Part shown: piece by piece, positions 58,179 through 64,000 of the stretch
Numbering within the stretch: position 1 is the first letter of the stretch
Layout: every line of letters starts with the position of its first letter
NCBI RefSeq assembly: GCF_002873395.1
Contig: NZ_MCUV01000018.1
Coordinates: forward strand, 38,782-102,781
Direction of reading: 5' to 3'
From: Vibrio sp. 10N.286.49.B3
Lineage (GTDB): Bacteria; Pseudomonadota; Gammaproteobacteria; Enterobacterales; Vibrionaceae
Length of the DNA: 64,000 nt
Translations under genes and position numbers: made by a program
The notes under the pieces: model-generated
What the model was told of the DNA's origin: nothing
Database searches by the model: none
What the model saw: the letters and a program-made list of their open reading frames with translations, nothing else

Positions 58179-59621
58179 ATGATTAAGATTAAAATGGTTT
58201 CAAATGGAAGACATAAGCATTGGGTGATGTATGATTCAGAAACCACGATGCCGATCCTTTATCCAACGATGTATTATCTTGCTGAGCAAGCAATGAATGC
58301 ACTAGAGACTCAAAAGAAGACGCTTTATTCCCTATCCTACTTTTATAAGTTTTGGGAACAAAAATATGAAATGTCCTTTTGCCACTATTTACAAAAAAAT
58401 AATTATTGTTTAACTGAAGTAATAAATGAATTGGATAGCTATTTCGAATTCCTCTGCTCTTGCCAGCACATAAATGATAATTCAAAAGATGGAATTGTTC
58501 ATTACTTAAATGCAGCTTCAAGCAGTGCGAAAAAAACCAACTCTGGGCGGGTGCGAACTGTTATACGATTCCTTAAATATATATCTCGTACATACTCAAC
58601 TACTAAATACCTCAATATGTCAGTTAACGATTGTAATAAACTTCGTGAACAGTACGAGCAAGACCTTGTCTCTATGAGTAATAGATTAAATCTAATAGGT
58701 ACAAGTAGTGATTCTAGTGGTAGAAAGACTTTATACCAAGATATTCCTAAAGTCATGCGGCAGGCAATTATGGTAATAACGATTCCATCAACCCCAACTA
58801 AACCTAATTCACGTAATCCTTTCTCTTCCACCTACCTCCAGATCCGTAATGATTTACTGATCAGGCTATATTTTTACTATGGTTTACGAGCCTCTGAAGC
58901 ATTAATATTGGATACTCGATCTTTTAAAATGAGCGCACCCGATCCGAGTGGTGCTATTAATTATTTGCTAGTTGTCACTAATAGAGAAGAAGGTGTAATT
59001 GATAAACGAACCCGCCAACCCTCAATAAAAACTGGTCACTCTCATCGTATAATCTCGTTAAGTAAGCGAGATTATCTACACCTAAAAGGATTTACTACGC
59101 AGTATAGAAACCAACATTTTCACGATGGCACTTATGATGATCATGGTTATATTTTCACCTCATCTGTAGCTCCTTTTAACCCACTTTCCTATGAAACAGT
59201 TAGGGATATTTTCCAAGCCCTTGATTCTGCGATAACAAAGCATTTTCCAATGTTCAGGGATACGAAACTGTATTTAGGCTTGCCGAAGCTTACTCCTAAA
59301 GTAGCTCGTCATACTTGGGCTTATGAGCAACTTAATCACTTATACAATGTTGAAAGAAGAAAAGCGATCGAGATGGCGACAAGCACTGGTCAAGTCCTAA
59401 ACAGCAAAGAGTTAATGTCAAATGCAGTCAACACTTTGCGCTCACAAGGTGGTTGGTCAGAAGACAGTAAAATGCCTATGAAATATGCAAGACGCTTCTT
59501 TGATGAACAAGGCAATTTTCAAAATATTAAGCGTATAGATACTGATAGGTCAAACATACTAAATAGTTTCAAAGCACACCTAGACACTGAAGAAACCGAG
59601 GAAACCTTCTATGAATTCTAA
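58179..59621 (+). CDS. Tyrosine recombinase 1 of a Gamma-Mobile-Trio-like module (GmtY-like)
   Basis: 480 residues. The catalytic domain (about 215-450) has R237 in GLRASEAL, KTGHSHRIISL, R377-H378 in KVARHTW (Lys where the first His of HxxR usually is), Trp in GGWSEDS and the likely nucleophile Y436 in MKYARR. The N-terminal part is a SAM-like core-binding domain. Weak GGAA before the ATG. Its end overlaps the next gene by 11 bp. From memory, this size and order fit GmtY of the Gamma-Mobile-Trio elements; which of the recombinases bears that name is not certain. Confidence 0.85.
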   Translation: MIKIKMVSNGRHKHWVMYDSETTMPILYPTMYYLAEQAMNALETQKKTLYSLSYFYKFWEQKYEMSFCHYLQKNNYCLTEVINELDSYFEFLCSCQHINDNSKDGIVHYLNAASSSAKKTNSGRVRTVIRFLKYISRTYSTTKYLNMSVNDCNKLREQYEQDLVSMSNRLNLIGTSSDSSGRKTLYQDIPKVMRQAIMVITIPSTPTKPNSRNPFSSTYLQIRNDLLIRLYFYYGLRASEALILDTRSFKMSAPDPSGAINYLLVVTNREEGVIDKRTRQPSIKTGHSHRIISLSKRDYLHLKGFTTQYRNQHFHDGTYDDHGYIFTSSVAPFNPLSYETVRDIFQALDSAITKHFPMFRDTKLYLGLPKLTPKVARHTWAYEQLNHLYNVERRKAIEMATSTGQVLNSKELMSNAVNTLRSQGGWSEDSKMPMKYARRFFDEQGNFQNIKRIDTDRSNILNSFKAHLDTEETEETFYEF

Positions 59622-61191
59622 TAATTTAAATCATCTCAATGGAATTAGCCAATATGAATTGTTTTCGGCTAGTCAGAAGCGTGCAATTGATGATTTGCCC
59701 ATTCCTAAAGAGCTAACTTTCTTAGCAGCGGGTGAATTTGATACTAAATCAATTGAAACTGATAGCGATGTATGGCTGTATCGGTATTCTGGCCAAACAT
59801 TCGCCTTGTGCACAAATAGAGCATCGTGTCACTATAGAAACAACATAGTAAAATTCATTTTATCTCAATACGTTATAGGTAATCTCCCAACCAAGTTGTA
59901 TAACCTTTCAATGGATATACATCATCTGCTCGATTGGCTTGCAGATCATCAATTACAGTTCTCAAAGGAAAACTTAATCGCTTTGCTAGATTGTGGCGAA
60001 TGGGATGAGTTCCCGTCTAGAAATCAACAGTTTTATAGTGTTGTTTTTATGCTCAGAACATTGTCTAAATATGACTTTCCATCAATTGGTGGCGAAATTG
60101 AGGATGATTTAGTACCCATTGCTCGCCCTAAAAATGATTCTTTCCTCATATACCAAGAAATAGACAATGTCATATCTAATAATACTCTTCATTTGATATC
60201 AAACGGTCTTTGGGCGATGAGTAAATCGATTAATGACGGAGAAGTGTTTGAAACGAAAAATTTAATGGATGCTAGTATTTTAGGGTTAGAATATGTAACT
60301 GGGGCTCGCCCTGTTCAGTTAGATAAGTTGGTGGTCGCAGATTTTAACGTAGATACATCAGTAAAAAAAGGAGAAATAGGACGTTACTCGATAGGTATGC
60401 CCTACGCTAAAACAGGAGAGCTTTCTGGTGATATGGAACGAATAAATATCGCCCTTCCCTATGAAATCGCTAATCTAATCTCTACATACATTAAACAAAA
60501 AAAATTATGCTTTAAAGATAAACTTTTCCCTACTTGGAATCAAACTAGTTCAGCTATAAAAAGAGCACTAAACCGCCAAATACTCAGGTTCTCACCTAAG
60601 GAATATCAGGAGCTTGTACGCCAAAATAAAATAGCCATTGTGCTATTTACCTCCTCAGAATTCCGTCACAACGTAGGTCACTCACTAGCAATGCAAGGTG
60701 CATCTGCTGCTGAAATTGCGTTTGTTTTGGGTCACTCTTCGCATGTGGTTGCAAAGCATTATATTTTAGCTACTCCACAATTAGCAAGAGTGCGCTACCG
60801 GGCTTTAGGTGTAAATGCGGCATGGCAGAATATGATCAGTTTAATGGTTACAGGAGATTTACTTTATGCCGAAGACTGGGATGGAATAAAGGTAGCTGGA
60901 ATTGTCGGTAGTCAACTGCACACTAATTGCGGTGGCTGTGGGAGGATTTCTATGAAATGTCCTTTCGCTGAGCTTAGAGCTTGCTACGGATGCCTCTATT
61001 TTCGCCCTTTTATTGACGGTGAACATGAACAAGTTCTTTTAGGAGTGCAAAAAGAAATTACTGAAGCGGTAGCACTTTCCAATGCTGTTGGAGATGCTCG
61101 AAACCCCGCAGTGGAGATACTAACTCGTATTAAAGAGAACATCATGTTAGTAGTGAAGCGTGTTGAAAATCTGCCATCCAGATCTGAGTAG
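59611..61191 (+). CDS. Tyrosine recombinase 2 with C-terminal Cys cluster
   Basis: 526 residues. Catalytic residues: R233 in TGARPVQL, K in YAKTGEL, R352-H353 in EFRHNVG (Ser replaces the first His), His in LGHSSHVVAKHY and nucleophile Y384. After the catalytic domain comes a Cys set C440, C443, C450, C458, C461 (NCGGCGRI, KCPF, CYGCLYF), likely a zinc site for DNA or protein contact. GAGG lies about 9 bp before the ATG. Coupled to recombinase 1; a 13-bp tandem repeat marks its stop. Confidence 0.87.
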   Translation: MNSNNLNHLNGISQYELFSASQKRAIDDLPIPKELTFLAAGEFDTKSIETDSDVWLYRYSGQTFALCTNRASCHYRNNIVKFILSQYVIGNLPTKLYNLSMDIHHLLDWLADHQLQFSKENLIALLDCGEWDEFPSRNQQFYSVVFMLRTLSKYDFPSIGGEIEDDLVPIARPKNDSFLIYQEIDNVISNNTLHLISNGLWAMSKSINDGEVFETKNLMDASILGLEYVTGARPVQLDKLVVADFNVDTSVKKGEIGRYSIGMPYAKTGELSGDMERINIALPYEIANLISTYIKQKKLCFKDKLFPTWNQTSSAIKRALNRQILRFSPKEYQELVRQNKIAIVLFTSSEFRHNVGHSLAMQGASAAEIAFVLGHSSHVVAKHYILATPQLARVRYRALGVNAAWQNMISLMVTGDLLYAEDWDGIKVAGIVGSQLHTNCGGCGRISMKCPFAELRACYGCLYFRPFIDGEHEQVLLGVQKEITEAVALSNAVGDARNPAVEILTRIKENIMLVVKRVENLPSRSE

Positions 61192-61210
61192 AGTATATGA
61201 GTAGAGTATA
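61185..61210 (+). repeat. 13-bp tandem duplication between recombinase genes
   Basis: TGAGTAGAGTATA occurs twice, head to tail, covering the stop codon of recombinase 2. Confidence 0.8.
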
Positions 61211-61287
61211 CTTTGCTGTCCTACTTTCGAGTGAGTTACCAGCAACATATTCAGAGACAATTGTTAACTCAGATAAGGAAAACGGTT

Positions 61288-63804
61288 ATGAATGAAAGTC
61301 GTGAAAAACTGAATGAATTTATAGCAGTACAAAAAAGGCGTTGGAATATTCGGAATGAGAACTTTAGCGATAGCCTTGATTGGAACTCAGAATTTCACCG
61401 CCTAGGAATAAAAGGTATTGGTTGGTTGAAAACGAGTGGTCGTTCAGTCAACGCGGTCTTTGTTTGTACAGGTAAGGCTTTCAAACAACCAGATATTCAA
61501 ATTGAAGATATTAAATATCAAGATTTTATTCGTGCGTATTTTATGTCAATCATTCCATTGAATGGCGAAGTGCCTTCAGCATCTAAAACTTACGATACCA
61601 TCCAACTCCTACGCCATATTTACCGTTCTTTGATAGAAGTTACTGGGCAGACTAATCCTATTTATCTTAATCATGAGGTATTCAATCACGCTATTAGGCT
61701 GATCTTTGAAGCTAAACCTAATGATTTACGCAATGTGGCAAACAACGCAATACGGCTACAAGCCATTTCAAAGGCTATCGATGCATTGGGGTTTACTTTA
61801 ACGCCAACCGATTACAAATCTACTTATGGCAGTGTTAACACCAATTATACAAAGAAAGCTCAAGACGCAAAAGCAGTAAAAGAGACGCCTGATGGTAGTG
61901 CTGATCCTAGTATTGCTGGCGATAAAAATAAGCTAATAACTATTAAAGCTTTTCTGAATATTGTCGCTTTGATTACTCTTACCAAAACTGTCGGAGAGAA
62001 AATTTTACTTAATTTATTATTATTATTAATTGCTACTGGATTTAGGTTTGAGGAAGCATCTGGTGTTCAAGAGGATGCTCTAGAACGAATTCCATTGAAA
62101 GGAGATGCGCTGGCTCTAGCGAAAAAGTTTAATTTACCGTTGTATGATTTAAAAATAAACTATCTTGGGGCTAAACTTTCATCAGCGACAGCGCACTGGG
62201 TAGAACCCAATGCAATACCGTTAGTCGAATCAATATTTGCTACTGTAATTAGCTTAACCAAGCCTTTTCGAGAGGTCCTTATAAACCAAAGAAGTTCAAA
62301 CTTTACCGATTTTCTACCTTCTGCATTACCTATTGGAATTGATGGTTTGGTCGATCTAAGTGATATCGATGGGATTTTAGTTACAACAGCGGCTACTGGT
62401 GGACAAGATGCTAGAAACCGTGCAAAAAAAACATTAACTAATTTGAAGATCTTTCCTTCTATAGACATCGAAGATCCCAATAATGCGTCAAAAAGTATTT
62501 TTAAGTACACCAGAACAGACCTTAACGATGGCTACTTGCACTATATCTCCAAGGAAATGAAACTGTTGAATAATGGTGATGGTTTTTTTCGAAATCAACC
62601 TCATAAAGGTAAGCATGTTCGGATTAACTACGAAAATTTACTATTCATTTACCCTTCAGGAGCTAGCTCCATCGGTCAAAATCGTTCCTATAACAATATT
62701 ATTCGAGATGTTGATAAAAATGAGATAGCTCGCGTGTTGGGTTCTCCAAATAAGAGTGGGCGTCCAACAGGTGTTTCTTTCTTTAAGAAATATGGATTAG
62801 TTGAAGAAGATGGCTCAACGACTAAGTTAACCACACATATCCCTAGGCACAATGTTAATACCTTCTTATCTATTGCTGATATTTCAGAGCATTTACAAGC
62901 GATGCTTATGGGGCGAAGTAATATATTTCAGAACCAACATTACCAACACCTAACAATGGCTCAAAAGCTCAAAGCACCATCGCTGTCTACGTTTGATGAG
63001 CTTGAAAGCGAAGCTATTGCGACAAGAGATACTGATACTTACGTTATCTCTCAGGAAATTAGTATTGACAACAGCCTGAGTACCGATCTCGATGAGCTAT
63101 TTGCTGGGTCTCTAGATGACTCAGTCACAACAAACCCTGTGGAGTACGTAAAAAAGACAGGTGCAATGATATTTAACCCTAATTTTGATCTAGAGATAAA
63201 TATTAAAAACAACCTTCATACACTAGGTTCCCACAAAGAAAATACGGCTTATCTAGCTAAGACTCTTTCAGAAAATTTCATGCCTGACCTCAACGATAGT
63301 TACTCAGAATTAATGGGTAGTGAACAAGAAGAAAAAGCGAAAGAATTACTTGAGACACATTCACACCTCAATCCATTCCCTCTTGGTATTTGTACGCGAA
63401 ATCTTAGCCTTTGGGGTTGTCCATTTGGGGCTAAATGTCAGGCAGGGCAAGAATGTGCCTATCATAATCTTACCGGGCGTGCTGGCGAATTAGAAACAAT
63501 AATAAATCGCTCTATTAGTAATACGAAACACGTTGTAACCATGTCTGAACTAACACAGAACGATAGCAACTATTCGGAGTCTTTAGTTAAAGTTAAAGCG
63601 AGCGGTAAGGTACTGGAACATATGAAAATTAAGTCAGTGGAATCTCTATCTAAAGGCGTTATCGTATCATTGGTAGAGCCACCAACTAAAAAACAACTTG
63701 TTGTTAATAAGCGACCTGTGACGATAGCTGATATGTTTTCCATCGAACAAATTCGTATTGAGAAAGGAAAACAAGAATATAAAGATGAGGAAGCTAGTCA
63801 ATGA
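61288..63804 (+). CDS. Large tyrosine recombinase 3 (GmtZ-like integrase)
   Basis: 838 residues from ATG 61288, with AAGGA 8 bp upstream; a TTG at 61213 would add 25 residues and has no such site. Catalytic residues: R253 in TGFRFEEA, H517-R520-H521 in THIPRHNV and nucleophile Y552 in NQHYQHL; the position before it (GRSN) lacks the usual His. About 250 further residues follow, with C702, C711, C717 and C723 (ICTRN, WGCPFGAKC, ECAYHN), a likely zinc site. Large size and Cys tail recall GmtZ and Tn554 TnpB-like proteins. Confidence 0.85.
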   Translation: MNESREKLNEFIAVQKRRWNIRNENFSDSLDWNSEFHRLGIKGIGWLKTSGRSVNAVFVCTGKAFKQPDIQIEDIKYQDFIRAYFMSIIPLNGEVPSASKTYDTIQLLRHIYRSLIEVTGQTNPIYLNHEVFNHAIRLIFEAKPNDLRNVANNAIRLQAISKAIDALGFTLTPTDYKSTYGSVNTNYTKKAQDAKAVKETPDGSADPSIAGDKNKLITIKAFLNIVALITLTKTVGEKILLNLLLLLIATGFRFEEASGVQEDALERIPLKGDALALAKKFNLPLYDLKINYLGAKLSSATAHWVEPNAIPLVESIFATVISLTKPFREVLINQRSSNFTDFLPSALPIGIDGLVDLSDIDGILVTTAATGGQDARNRAKKTLTNLKIFPSIDIEDPNNASKSIFKYTRTDLNDGYLHYISKEMKLLNNGDGFFRNQPHKGKHVRINYENLLFIYPSGASSIGQNRSYNNIIRDVDKNEIARVLGSPNKSGRPTGVSFFKKYGLVEEDGSTTKLTTHIPRHNVNTFLSIADISEHLQAMLMGRSNIFQNQHYQHLTMAQKLKAPSLSTFDELESEAIATRDTDTYVISQEISIDNSLSTDLDELFAGSLDDSVTTNPVEYVKKTGAMIFNPNFDLEINIKNNLHTLGSHKENTAYLAKTLSENFMPDLNDSYSELMGSEQEEKAKELLETHSHLNPFPLGICTRNLSLWGCPFGAKCQAGQECAYHNLTGRAGELETIINRSISNTKHVVTMSELTQNDSNYSESLVKVKASGKVLEHMKIKSVESLSKGVIVSLVEPPTKKQLVVNKRPVTIADMFSIEQIRIEKGKQEYKDEEASQ

Positions 63805-63983
63805 CAACTCTTAAAGGTCAAGCCCTAGATGAAGCTATTGAAAATGAGTTGATCCTAATTACTAATGAAGGTCTAGTAAATGTAATAACACCGGCTTTTG
63901 TTCATAAGAGGCTGAAAAGTAAGCAGATAATTCAGGGGCAAGTAAGTACCTTATCTACGCCTTCTAGGAAAGCGTTAATGTAA
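63801..63983 (+). CDS. Short fourth ORF of the recombinase operon (possible GmtX/TnpC-like accessory gene, maybe truncated)
   Basis: 60 codons, ATG overlapping the recombinase 3 stop (ATGA), with GAGG upstream. The sequence (LDEAIENELILITNEG, ITPAFVHKRLKSKQII) looks like the helical start of a Tn554 TnpC-type or GMT accessory protein, which I expect to be longer. It stops at TAA, inside the palindrome TAAGCGCTTA (63981-63990). Either it is naturally short, or it is cut by a premature stop or frameshift; the window ends 17 bp later. Confidence 0.6.
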   Translation: MTTLKGQALDEAIENELILITNEGLVNVITPAFVHKRLKSKQIIQGQVSTLSTPSRKALM

Positions 63984-63990
63984 GCGCTTA
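63981..63990. repeat. TAAGCGCTTA palindrome at the end of ORF 4
   Basis: Perfect 10-bp palindrome that includes the stop codon; AAGCGTTAA lies just before it (63970-63978), so the half-site is repeated. Confidence 0.5.
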
Positions 63991-64000
63991 ATTCTCGACA

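Noticed and set aside
1..64000. CRISPR arrays, tRNA or rRNA genes, integron attC sites
   Set aside because: No regular repeat-spacer pattern, no tRNA-like cloverleaf or rRNA sequence noticed; a tRNA search program would be needed to exclude them fully.

Overview
The window looks like part of a Vibrionaceae genome (Vibrio, Aliivibrio or Photobacterium), most likely the smaller chromosome. The evidence is the AT-rich coding sequence, the many c-di-GMP proteins, and a gene order that recalls Vibrio cholerae chromosome II: fruBKA next to a divergent fruR/cra, and pntAB near a vxrABCDE operon. The family and locus recognition comes from memory of the proteins; no search was run.

Layout. 1-3.7 kb: fructose PTS operon (fruB-fruK-fruA, the last cut by the window edge) divergent from cra, with three Cra-type palindromes between them. 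3.7-9.6 kb: an HD-GYP protein, a GST-like protein, a small secreted protein, a degenerate GGDEF sensor and a GGDEF-EAL protein. 9.8-16.1 kb: a yejABEF peptide importer followed by a GST. 16.2-28.6 kb: S4-domain protein, a polar amino acid ABC importer, a YqhD-like alcohol dehydrogenase, glgC, a Cache-PAS-GGDEF cyclase, fhs (with a PurR-like box) and gsk. 28.7-34.6 kb: CreA, an unknown protein, a HAD hydrolase, tyrP (with a TyrR-like box), a DEAD-box helicase and an RbgA/YlqF GTPase. 34.9-41.8 kb: a broken RND pump remnant, a TetR regulator, an intact RND permease plus adaptor, and a LysR regulator. 42.0-45.5 kb: HlyU-family protein and pntAB.

Two accessory regions stand out. The first (about 45.6-50.6 kb) lies between pntB and vxrA, which I recall as adjacent in V. 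cholerae. It holds a four-gene operon of two tiny proteins, each built from two internal repeats, and a cytosolic plus four-helix membrane pair whose layout resembles phage lambda RexA/RexB. A small exported protein, a DUF2971 protein and a coiled-coil membrane protein follow. The second starts after vxrE (55.3 kb). It has about 1.3 kb of non-coding DNA split by a complete insertion sequence (1525 bp, TGT/ACA ends, 5-bp duplication AATTA), then a tightly packed operon of three different tyrosine recombinases and a short fourth ORF running to the window edge. This is the layout of Gamma-Mobile-Trio, Tn554 and RIT-type elements. The island cargo would lie beyond the right edge.

The 57.6-58.05 kb leader of the recombinase operon carries repeated TTACCA/ATTCAT motifs and several perfect inverted repeats. 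It is the best candidate for the element's recombinase-binding or terminal region.
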